Positions 14,701 to 27,820 of a DNA stretch of 64,000 nt are shown piece after piece (within the stretch, counting starts at the first letter, position 1; each line of letters starts with the position of its first letter). The stretch spans positions 27,652,001-27,716,000 of the forward strand of contig NC_079883.1 of NCBI RefSeq assembly GCF_029227915.1, read 5' to 3'. This DNA is from Hydractinia symbiolongicarpus (taxonomy: Eukaryota > Cnidaria > Hydrozoa > Anthoathecata > Hydractiniidae). Made by a program: the position numbers and the translations under genes. The notes under the pieces were generated by a model. It worked only from the letters and a program-made list of their open reading frames with translations, did no database searches and was not told the origin of the DNA.

Positions 14701-17700
14701 TATGGTCTTGCTTCCTTGTCAAAACAAACTTTTGATTTTACTGTTATGTATTTTATTTTGCAGACCTTAGCTTAAAAATTTGCTTTCAAATCATAAAAAA
14801 GTAATCATTTATCAAAAGCTTGTTAATATTGTTGCAATAAAGTGGTTTTGACCTTCCGACTGATCTTGTTGTTATACAATGTTATTCAGAATGTGAGACA
14901 ATGGAAAGCAACATCAATGAAAGATATTTTACTTGAGCTGTTTTGTAGCCCCTTTAATATGTCTTTAAAATTCATGAAAAGTCTGCAAATTTTTTTAAAT
15001 TTGCTGATGAACCTACTCTTCTATGACTATCAAAGTTCCAAGAAACATAATACGTCAAAATTATTGCCTCTGCCATCAATAGTTTGAAAAAGGTAGATCC
15101 TGCCTGGTTTGATCTACAAAAGGCCTTTACTCCAGTTCTTTTATTTGTAAATTTGAGAAAACCTGCCAAAAATTTGCTTTACATCTAGTGCAGGTTCTAC
15201 AAACAAAGTGTTAATTTTCCATAAACAAAAAATCATCTGTAAGGTAACACAAACATATCATTGCTAAAATTGAATATCTGTTAATTTTTAAACAATAATT
15301 TCTACAATTTTAGTTAGGACTCGAGTTAGAGGAGCTGCAAGTACAAGAAGAAGATGCAGGATTAGGAAACGGTGGATTGGGACGTTTAGCAGCATGTTTT
15401 ATGGATTCAATGGCTACACTTGGTATACCAGGTTACGGGTATGGCTTGCGTTATGATTATGGATTGTTCAAACAAAAAATTCAACATGGCGAGCAGGTGT
15501 GTATAATCAAACATTGTTTAAACTTCTATACCCTATATATGTAAACCCTAAAGAATCTTCTATTCATCATTATTACCCTAGCTTTATTTGTTTCTAGAGA
15601 AGTAAATGTTTTTTTCTGTATATTAGGTTGAGATGCCTGATGAATGGTTAAGATTTGGAAATCCATGGGAGCATGCCAGACCAGAGTACTCTCTTCCTGT
15701 CCATTTTTATGGTAAAACAATGTGTGACGCTGAAGGATTTAATTACACCTGGTTTGATGCTCAAGTTGTTTATGCTGTTGCTTATGATATTCCTGTGCCA
15801 GGGTATGGTAAAAATTCAGTATGCAACACAATGAGATTCTGGTCTGCAAAATCACCAAAGGGATTCGATTTAGATTATTGTAAGTCAAATTCCAACAAGT
15901 ATTTTGTAACTATATATTTGCACCTCAAGTTTATAGAATACCAGTTTATTTTCTTTTAATAAAGCCTTTTCATAATTTAACTTTAAATGGCCAGGTTGGT
16001 CCTATTGTTCATAGTCTTTAGACTTTTAATTTCTTTGTTCAAGTTTTTTAAACACTAAAATTTTCGTTTTTATTAGATTTAAAAAATCATAGTGCGAAAA
16101 AATAGATTTTTTAATACATGCATTTCATAAAATTTTTAGATTAAATAAATTCACAGAAATTTCTTGACACTGAAATGTACCAAATTTACTTAAAATTGAC
16201 CGCTATTGGAAAACAAAAAGTTCTGAACTATACAAGAAATTCAGATACAGGATAGTGCACCAGATTTGTGATAAGAATTTTTGCACTTTCCCTGCTGTCC
16301 ACACTACAAAAAGGATTTTCTTTGGATTATAAACATTTTTCTTCCTAATAAGATAAACATAAAAAAAGTAATTATTTTTAAAAGGAAAACTAAACATATG
16401 CTTCCCAAAACCCATCATTTGTTGATTTTTTATGGATTTTTATTTAGTTCAAAAGGGAGATTATATTACTGCAGTTCTTGATCGAAACCAGGCGGAGAAC
16501 ATCACTAGGGTTTTGTACCCTAACGACAATGTAAGATTTATTTTTTTACCCAATTTTTATGAGTTATTTTCACTGTAAAAACAAAATTCTTTGTTTAGTT
16601 TTTTGAAGGAAAAGAACTTCGCTTAAAGCAAGAATATTTAATGGTATCTGCTACTGTCCAAGATATCATCCGACGGTACAAGCAAGCTGAGTTTGGAGCA
16701 CAACGTCCAGTTCGTGAATCGTTTGACAGCTTGCCGGAGAAAGTATGTAGAATTATTGCAATTCTGAAATTTTTGCAGATTGGCTCTTGAAAAAAAAATT
16801 TTTGCACTGCGAAGGACAAGTATAATACTTAGTAAACAGAATCAATGTTTATACTTAAGAGAAAAAAATATGTAAATTTATTAATCATTGATAATATATG
16901 AAATTCTTTTACAGTTAGCATTATACACCTTTATATTTTTATTAGGTAGCCATCCAGCTAAATGACACTCACCCAGCTTTCGCAGTTCCAGAACTTATGA
17001 GGATATTGGTTGATATTGAAAAAATACCCTGGGACAAGGTATAAAAGAATTATTTATTTTGTATGCATGACTTGTTTGTAACAAGTATTAACAATTTTAT
17101 AATTTTTACATACAGGCGTGGGATTTATGTGTGAGGACTTGTGCATACACAAACCACACTGTATTGCCAGAAGCTTTGGAAAGATGGCCTGTTGAGTTGA
17201 TTGAAAAAGTTTTGCCAAGGCACATGGTTATAATATATGCTATTAACCACATTTTCTTAGAGGTGAGAGAACTTTTCTGTCTGAACCAGCAGCAACGAAA
17301 TAATTCTGATTACCATAAAGAATTATGTAGGTGTTAATCTACACAATCTGCGAAAAGTCTCGCAATTATTTATAAATTCTTGGGTAGTTAGATGTTTTTT
17401 GTCTTTTTCAGATCAGAACTCGCATAAGTATGAAAATAGAACAGAAAAGCATAATGTGCAGTTCCTGGGAAGTTGAAAAAAATTCGTAATTTTAAATAAA
17501 AAAATTCCATATCCTGTAAACCCCATGTACAAATATTTATTTATTTATTTTATTTTTATTTATTTTATTTATTTAATTCATTTTACATTATTTTAACAGC
17601 AAGTGAAAAAGCAATATCCAGATGACGTTGATCGGTTAAGACGCATGTCAATTATCGAAGAGAATCCAACTCGTCGTATAAACATGGCACATTTAGCTAT

Positions 17701-20700
17701 TGTTGGTTCTCATGCTATTAATGGAGTAGCTGCTTTGCATTCAGATATCTTAAAGACATCAGTGTAATGACCGTTGTATTTTTTATTTTTTTGATCTGCA
17801 AAACAGGAAGTTTATGCAAGTTCGCTTTTTCAGAAAGAAAAACCAAAAAGGCTTTGTTTTTTTACAAGAAATTTTTAAAAAGCAAAGGTGGTTATTCACT
17901 TAACAATGAATTGGAGCAGATCGGCATGTTCAATTGTGATTTCTTGAATCTGATCGGTTGACATACTTATTCGTTTCGATCCAAAATGAAATTTACATCA
18001 TTTCAACTTTTTTTGCGAGTGGGGACTAAAAAATTTAAACAATCAAAGAAGAATACATAACAGATAGCCAATCAGATTTAATTATTTTTTTGTTCTGATT
18101 TGTTTTGTTTTTAAGTGAAAATCAAGCTGCCTTTGTGCAGTTTAATAATTTTAGTATTCAGACTTAGAGAGGGAAAAAGTAATTAAAGGGTGACTCTTTG
18201 AATACTTGTTTAACTAGCATACCTTCTTTTAAATAAAACATAGATTATTGCTTCATAGAAATCATATTAACTTAATATAACATATTACTTTCTTGGGTTC
18301 CACAAAATCCAGTAGTAAATTTTCGTTTAGATGGGCTTAGTATTACATTCTTATAAACTTTTTTTTAACTTTATTTTAGATTTAAAGATTTCTATGAAAT
18401 GTATCCAGACAGGTTTCAAAACAAAACAAATGGCATAACACCAAGACGTTGGCTTCTGCTGTGCAATCCTGGTCTTTCTGATGTTATCAATGAACAAATT
18501 GGAGATGGATGGATTACAAAATTGTCTCTGTTAGAAGGATTGAGAGAGAAGAGTGAGAATATTGCTCTAATGAAAGACTTTGACAGAGTAAAACAAGTAT
18601 GTAGGAAGAACTTCCCTAGCTTGTCAGCATTGCTATACCATGGATTTTGCCATCTTTTAAAAAATAGATGATTTTTAAAAACAAACATTCAATTTAATTC
18701 TTCCAGGAAAACAAGATTGCTTTTGCTGCAATGGTTAAAAAGGATTATGGTCTTGACCTCAACGTCAACTCGATCTTTGATGTGCATGTGAAACGTATTC
18801 ACGAATATAAACGACAATTGTTAAACGTGCTGAATATTATCACCATGTATAATCGTATGTGAGCTTTTAAAATCTTTCTCTTCCCTGTTAAATTACATAT
18901 TTCCTTTTTGTTTGTACTCTTGTTTCCTTTTCTCTTAAAGGTTTGAAAGCGCACCCATCCAAGAAATTTGTCCCAAGAACTGTTATGATTGGTGGAAAAG
19001 TAGGTTCAATTTAATTTAAAAAATCCAGAAGTTAAAATAAATGTATTTTTCTACGAAATGTTTTGTTGTTGTAGGCTGCTCCTGGATATTATATTGCGAA
19101 GCTGATCATCAAACTTATTCTCGCTGTTGCTAAAGGTATGAGCCTACGTGAACAACTGTTGTCATGAAGATGGAACGTATATTTCCATTCAAATTTCTCT
19201 TGATGTCATTATTTTTTTAGTTGTCAACAATGATGCAGATATTGGCGACAAGTTGAAAGTTCTGTTTTTAGAAAATTACAGAGTTTCAATGGCTGAGAAG
19301 AGTATCCTTTTTCATAAAAAAAAAAATGCATTGATTCATTTTGTTTGTTACAAGGCGGACGTCCAACTATTTATCTTTATGTCAAGCATGTCACAGGAAA
19401 CTCTCGACCTTTTTTGTGTATACAAAAAATCTTAGTGTGTCGTTTACTATATTTTCCTTCTTATTATAACTTGTTAAACCTTTACTGCACTAACAGTCAT
19501 TCCAGCTACAGATTTGTCTGAACAGGTAAATTTTATCAACTTCCTATGCCATAACTACGAACATGCTTGAATAAAAGTATCTAAACCATTTTGTTTTTAC
19601 TGTTCGTATAGATTTCAACTGCTGGTACGGAGGCTTCAGGTACTGGCAACATGAAATTTATGGTAAGTCGTGACATATAAACATAAATAATGTGTTTACA
19701 TATTCAATTATGACTTTTTCATCTAATCAATGATGTGCACTCTGGGATGTGGACATGCGCTTTTGTTCGTATTAATACGGTGATGTTATGACATCATCAA
19801 AATTTTCTTAACACAAAAACCTATCCATGCTGCTTCGCTACGTCTCATTCACTCTCGTTTCTTTCAGCTAAATGGGGCTTTAACTATTGGTACTCTGGAC
19901 GGTGCAAATGTTGAAATGAGAGAAGAGATGGGTCCTGATAATATTTTTATCTTTGGTATGACTGTTGATGAAGTAGAAAGAGAAAGAGCACTTGGGTAAA
20001 CATGTTTAAATATTCGAAACATTACTTCTCAGGAAGTCCGTAGTCTGACTCTCCGTTAAAGAGAATATTTCCAGATCTTCTTTCAGTGAAGATTAGCCGA
20101 AATGTTACTTGCATTTGGTCGAACGATCCGTATTTTGTCTTTTCCTTAAGTGGAAGTACTCCCTTTGTGACTTTCTGTTAAAGAGATGCGCTCAGAGATA
20201 TTTTTGTAACGAGGCTTGCTTTGTAAGCTAATGACGTGTTTACTATTTGATTTTCAATGTGTCGTAATTTGTGTGACTTTGCGCAACATTCTTTCTGCGT
20301 GACATTTTTGTGTGTGATAATTTTCAGTGTGTGATAATTTTCAGTGTGTGATAATTTTCAATGTGTGATAATTTTCAATGTGTGATAATTTTCAGTGTGT
20401 GATAATTTTCAGTGTGTGATAATTTTCAATGTGTGATAATAATTTACTAGTGTGTGTGATCATTTTCTAGTGTGTGTGATCATTTTCTAGTGTGTGTGAT
20501 CATTTTCTGGTGTGTGTGATCATTTTCTGGTGTGTGTGATCATTTTCAGAAATTTACTTTTGTTTTCGTATTTTGTTTCGACTGGAATTTTAATTCTTTT
20601 TGTACTTTCACTTTAGATACAATCCTAGAGTTTATTATGAAAGCAACTCTGAACTAAAGCGATGTATTGATCAAATAAAAGGAGATTTTTTTGCTCCTAC

Positions 20701-21492
20701 TGGAACCTTCCAACATCTTGTTGATGAGTTACTGGATAGAGATAGGTATGTTCTTAGACAGAAATTTTTTTTAGTCGCTCCTTGGATCATTTAATTACAG
20801 TCAATCTACTTTACCGTTTTAGAAGTAAAGGATTCTTTAGCCAGTTTTAATTTTATTATGCTTGTTGTTAAAACAATGCTGTAGCATTCTGAACTATTTT
20901 TTAGTTTGATTTTTCTGTAATACTTTGTAATGAACTTTACCAGGATTCGAATTTTAGTTTTAGTTTTTGTATTATAGATGTTCATTTCCTAAAAAATTGA
21001 TGTATTTTGTTCTCTTTAGATTTTTCCTATTAAAAGATTACGAATCTTACATTGCGTGCCAGGAAGCTGTCTCTGATGTTTACAACGTAAGTTATCCTTC
21101 ACAACAACAAGTTTACCTTAACAAAATCACAAAAGACGTGTAAGACAGAGCTTGTGAACCTTGTCTTCCTTACTAAATTCTCATTTATGCGAAGAAATTG
21201 TAGGTAGATTTATAGTTAGTGTGACCATTTATACACCCTAAATGCAGGCAAACGTGCACTCTAATTTCTTTTGTTAATCATGTGAGAATATCAATACCGG
21301 TTTACAATTACGGTTTTCTTTTAGGATCGTGGAGCATGGTTAAAAATGTGTATAAACAACGTTGCATCTGCTGGCAAGTTTTCAAGTGATCGCACAATAT
21401 CTGAATACGCGAAAGATATCTGGGACGTTGAGTCCATGCAGTTAAACGAAGTCAAATCTGGATCTACACCCGAAGCTGATCCTGCAGAGTAG
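8771..21492 (+). CDS. PYG: Glycogen phosphorylase, 20 exons, complete
   Basis: Releases glucose-1-phosphate from glycogen with pyridoxal phosphate (cytosol). Exons: 8771-9016, 10106-10207, 15314-15496, 15627-15879, 16448-16530, 16599-16742, 16946-17038, 17116-17262, 17600-17763, 18380-18596, 18707-18854, 18941-18999, 19075-19135, 19221-19301, 19497-19525, 19612-19662, 19868-19995, 20617-20745, 21020-21086, 21325-21492. They join in frame to 850 residues; vertebrate isoforms have about 842-847. The N-terminal KEKRRQISV keeps the phosphorylase-kinase serine (Ser16 here, Ser14 in the mature vertebrate protein). GTGNMKFM supplies the PLP lysine (Lys685). [17 protein letters not shown] and [12 protein letters not shown] are family signatures. 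Both phosphorylation control and the region of the AMP-site tyrosine (RTQQQYY) appear intact. Which vertebrate isoform it is closest to cannot be decided by eye. AATAAA at 21577-21582 is the likely poly(A) signal. Confidence 0.96.
11975..12979. mobile_element. 1-kb DNA transposon/MITE in PYG intron 2
   Basis: The ends are perfect 17-bp inverted repeats, GCAGGCTTTTTCAGGAA, flanked on both sides by CTA (11972-11974 and 12980-12982). A 3-bp TWA/CTA-type duplication would fit PIF/Harbinger-like elements, but superfamily assignment from ends alone is weak. There is no transposase frame inside, so it is non-autonomous. Confidence 0.65.
12091..12123. repeat. Perfect 15-bp hairpin inside the intronic transposon
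   Basis: TGGATTTTATAGGTA, a 3-base loop GAT, then the exact reverse complement. It lies near the left end of the 11975-12979 element. Confidence 0.85.
17537..17585 (+). repeat. TTTA-rich simple repeat in PYG intron 8
   Basis: Interrupted TTTA/TTTTA units lie just upstream of the exon 9 acceptor (TTTTAACAG, ending at 17599). Confidence 0.75.
20310..20549 (+). repeat. Two-phase minisatellite in PYG intron 17
   Basis: About eight units of GTGTGATAATTTTCA(G/A) change into about five units of TGTGTGTGATCATTTTCTAG/TGG. Both unit types end in pyrimidine-rich TTTTC-AG/TAG, resembling splice acceptors; the true acceptor is at 20616. Confidence 0.9.
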
Positions 21493-22333
21493 ATAACCAA
21501 AAAAAAGATGTTATTGGCTGTTGGTATTAAAGAAATGAGGTGTTGTTGAATGAGTGAAAGAGTGGTGTAATGAATGAATAAATGTAGATATTATATTTCC
21601 GTGATTAAAAATTAATTCTGTTTTGTTTTGTTCAGTTATAGTTTTTTTATTTTTATTTAATTTTTGTAGCTCACACGATGTATGTGTATTTCAAAATAGA
21701 AAACTAGATAAGTAAAAAAAAAATTATTAGTTGTTTAACATTTATGCATTTTGATGTGCGTGAATTAGTGGTGTCTTGCGTGGTTGTAGCGGTGATTTTT
21801 TAGTGCTGGTATATTCAAGCTAGAGTTATGTTAATTTGTTTTTAGGGCATTTAAAAAGCGAATTTACTTCCTAAAACTAGAAAAACATAAAATCGATATT
21901 ACTCTGAAGTATTTATGGAATATTAGTGACAACGCATTCAGTGACGTTCTTGAGTTCTGTTTTCTCAATTTTTTCTCAAGTCTATCCTTGCTAACGTAAA
22001 TCAACCCAGACCACGTGTTATTTTTCTCTGGAAAAAATGCCCAATTTATCCCGCACTGAATCAACTGGTATTAATATTTTTTTATATATAAAGAAATAAA
22101 TATATAAAAAAGGTAGATATCCAAAAAAAATAAATATTAATTTCCATAAAGTGGTATTTATTTATATGGAATGAATTTAAAGGAAAAGTTGTTTTTAATA
22201 TTAACGTAATTTCGATTGTTCGATTTCATTTATTTCGTTACCTGCATTTCTCGAATTTGTTTTCCATACTGTACATTCGATTCTGTGTGAATGCAATGCT
22301 TTCTCTAATTGATTTTACTTATAGGAGAAAAAA
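21493..22333. other. PYG 3' end and HSCB 5' flank
   Basis: It contains the PYG poly(A) signal near 21577 and then AT-rich sequence. TTTTACTTATAG just before the HSCB ATG could be an acceptor of a leader intron. No other gene was seen. Confidence 0.4.
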
Positions 22334-23053
22334 ATGATACGAAACAGAACATTCTTGCTTGGTCCAATTTCAAGGGACGTAAAAAACGCTATCTATCAAA
22401 GTAAAGGTGTCACCGGTACACTATCTTCGCTAATAAGAAGCGCCTCGGCTTTGGCATGTGAAACAGACTGTTGGAAATGCAAGTTTAGACACAATTGTCA
22501 ATTATTCTGCCCTGGGTGTTCCACCATACAATGTGCAGATTGCACGTCTCAAAAACTCAGCTATTTCAAACTTCTTGATTCAAATGAGACATACCGCATA
22601 AACGAGAAGAAGTTGAAGTCTTTCTACATTGATCTGCAAGCTATGTTGCATCCTGATAAATTTGTGAACACTAGTGACACTGAACAGGAGTACTCCACGT
22701 CACAGTCTGCTTTAGTGAACGAAGCGTATAAAACGTTGGCGGATCCTGTTCAACGTGGTTTACACTTATTGCAAATAAATGGTTATGACATTGAAGACAG
22801 TACTATTCATAATGATATGGCCATGTTGAATGATGTCTTTGAGTTGAACTTTCAAGTCGATGAGACGGAAGATAAACAACATTTGGATGATCTTCTCCAT
22901 CGTGTTAAGGAACGCATACATGAAATTATAACAGACGTTGAAAAGAACTTTCAAGAGGAGAGATATACTGACGCTAGAGATGGTTTGTTGACAGTCAAAT
23001 ATCTTTATAATGTGAAGAACAAGATTGATGATAAGGCACTCAACTTAGAGTAA
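22334..23053 (+). CDS. HSCB: HSCB, iron-sulfur cluster co-chaperone (single coding exon)
   Basis: J-domain co-chaperone that delivers the scaffold-bound Fe-S cluster to the mitochondrial HSP70 (ISCU/HSPA9 system). The protein has 239 residues, close to the human length. Residues 1-40 are basic and hydroxylated, fitting a mitochondrial presequence. Residues 42-70 hold the metazoan zinc-binding element CWKC..CPGC (Cys46, 49, 59, 62) plus four further cysteines (42, 55, 67, 70). The J domain covers about 76-145 with the catalytic HPD at 106-108 (LHPDKF) and ALVNEAYKTLADPVQRGLHLL, typical of HscB. The C-terminal three-helix bundle that binds the scaffold covers about 155-239. The first ATG follows a purine stretch and a possible leader acceptor. 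The gene is in tandem with PYG, with an 841-bp gap; nothing suggests co-function. Confidence 0.93.
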   Translation: MIRNRTFLLGPISRDVKNAIYQSKGVTGTLSSLIRSASALACETDCWKCKFRHNCQLFCPGCSTIQCADCTSQKLSYFKLLDSNETYRINEKKLKSFYIDLQAMLHPDKFVNTSDTEQEYSTSQSALVNEAYKTLADPVQRGLHLLQINGYDIEDSTIHNDMAMLNDVFELNFQVDETEDKQHLDDLLHRVKERIHEIITDVEKNFQEERYTDARDGLLTVKYLYNVKNKIDDKALNLE

Positions 23054-23559
23054 AAGTCGTTTCAGCACGTCGTTCTTTCTTACAAGTATACTTAACGTAT
23101 ATAAAAAGTATATTGATAAATTTTTTTCCTGAATATTTTTTACATATTTAATTTTCGCCAATTTAAATTTCGCGCTAACTTTTAAGCAAATAATGCAGAA
23201 ACTAGCTGTTTCCCGTGGAAGAATCCACTGTATTCCATTTAATTTATGTAGCAGATATATGTCCATCAAAAAACAAACAATACAGCAGTGCGCATCTTAC
23301 ATCTGCATTATTATATAAATGACCAAAAAAATTAAAGGTTTTCAACAACTGCAGTATTTATGTGACATTTAAAATCTAAATCTACTAAAATTACTTGCTC
23401 TGACCATCTGACAAATGCGAAAATTATTCGGAAAGAAGTTTCCAAAAGCATTTCAACATACATCTCACCCATAAAATTTAAATCACTTAAAACGCCACAT
23501 ATATACAAAAAAGCTGATCAATGTCAAACACAAATCTCTCTCATTGTATATGTTAAAAT

Positions 23560-24960
23560 CAGTTAGTTTATTGCAAACCCTGCCAAAGGTTGACACACAA
23601 TGTGAAAAATAAACAATAAATTGTGCCTCTGACAGAATTTTTTATCTAAGGTGTAAAAAAAGGGATTTGCAAGGACAAATTATAATGCAATAAAACATTA
23701 TTTGATATATTGCATACAGTCCCTCCTCACCAAACTTTAGACAAAATGCCAACAAAATAACGGTGTTTAAACCTAAAATTAATAAAGTCCTTTTAGCAAT
23801 TTGCATGCTGTTTTACCATCAATAAAGTAAACAAAATTTCAAATCTCACATAGTATTCTGTCACAAATTTTCATAAAATATATATATAAGTCATAATGAG
23901 TCATGTTAAACAACAGCAATCAATCTGTATATAAGTTCATTTTATGTCAATTTTTGCACCAATTTTGCAACACAAAATACAAATTCTAAATACTAAAATC
24001 TCTTATTTTGGTCCTTCACATACCGACGGTCTCCCACAAAAGTTTAATCAAAATGTAAAAAATGAGAGGTAACGACAAAATCAAAGTTTGCAAAATTTAA
24101 CTATTTCAGTACATATATCTACTGCATATGCCCTCTAAAACAATATTTTAATCCAAAATGCCAAAGAAAAACAGTTTGCAACAAAAATCAGTTATTTCGA
24201 TAATATTGCATACACTCTTTCCTCACAAAAGCTTCACAAACTGTAAAAAAAAGAATGGTTGTAGGGAGTGCTTCTGATTCAACAAAAAAAGTTTTTTTGA
24301 CATATTGCATCTAGCCCTTACCCATTAAATCTTACACAAAATTTCCAAAACTATATACGATTTAGAACACATCAAATTTAAATCGAGAAGGATCAGTCAT
24401 TTCGATATATTGCACGGAGTCCTCCCCAGTAAGAATTTATACAAAATATAGAAAAACAAAGCTGGCAAGGTGTAAAATTAAATTCTTCTTCTGTGTATAT
24501 ATATATATATATGGTCCTTCCTCGCAAAATTAACATAAAATGTCAAAAAGGTTCAGATATAACATCTAACACAACAAAAATCAGTTCTATCAGTATATGT
24601 CATGCCATTGTCTTCCACCAAATGTTCCCCTTAAAGTTTCACAGACACAGCCTGTAAATTAAAAACAACTAAGATCAGGTATTTTGGTCTATTTCATACC
24701 ATTCTGTTCCAAATAACTTATAAAATGTAAAAATTGAGTGGTAAAACAGAAATGTCAAAAAGAAGAAAAAAATAGCTTACAAAGAGTATAAAATTGAAAT
24801 CAACAAAGTAGCTCTTTTGGTGTATTAAATATAAGCCATACGCACAAAAGTTTACACTAAATGTAAGAAAATGGTTGTGTTTAGTAATTCTAAATTAAGA
24901 AAAGTCAGTTCTTTTAGCATGCTGATTAAGGTTTTTGCCCACAATTTGAAACAAATTAAA
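23560..24960 (-). repeat. Degenerate tandem repeat array, reverse orientation
   Basis: Roughly ten diverged units, spaced mostly 95-135 bp, carry a core such as CTCTTTCCTCACAAAAGCTT followed by ACA-AAATGTAAA (near 23720, 24050, 24214, 24314, 24418, 24514, 24610, 24702, 24835). The reverse complement matches the core of the array at 900-2260, so this is the same family in the opposite direction. No coding signal. Confidence 0.6.
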
Positions 24961-25207
24961 TTTACATTTTAAAAATAAGTAATTTCGGAACTTTATTTTC
25001 AGAATATTTGGAGGAAAAGAACTTCGCAAACCAAAAAAAACCCAGGAAAATGTTTAAAATTTTCAGGGTTAATAACGTTTGATGTGTTTTGTGGGAATAT
25101 ATATACTGGGAATCTTTAGTTTAAAGCGAGCATTAGCTAGCTACAGCAGCTAATAGCTAGTCACTTAAATATAAACTGGAGACTTAGCTAGGTATAAAGA
25201 ACATGGC

Positions 25208-27680
<2,473 letters not shown>

Positions 27681-27712
27681 TATAAAATAGAGGACAGTGA
27701 AAACATGCTTTC
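27681..27712 (+). promoter_or_regulatory. Probable TATA promoter of the senataxin gene
   Basis: TATAAAA at 27681-27687 lies about 135 bases before the ATG in an otherwise gene-free spacer. A pyrimidine-rich start-like sequence (TTTCACTTTTCC) lies about 30 bases downstream. The assignment rests on position and motif only. Confidence 0.4.
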
Positions 27713-27820
27713 ACTTTTCCACTTACTGCCATGCATGCGTGCTAACTGCGTTTATGTGTAGGAACACCTTCAAGCTGAAATGATCTAATGCAAATGTTCT
27801 AGTAAAAGTCAACCAACATC

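Noticed and set aside
20310-20549. Regular repeats resembling a CRISPR array
   Set aside because: The units abut without unique spacers and lie in an intron of an animal gene; this is a minisatellite.
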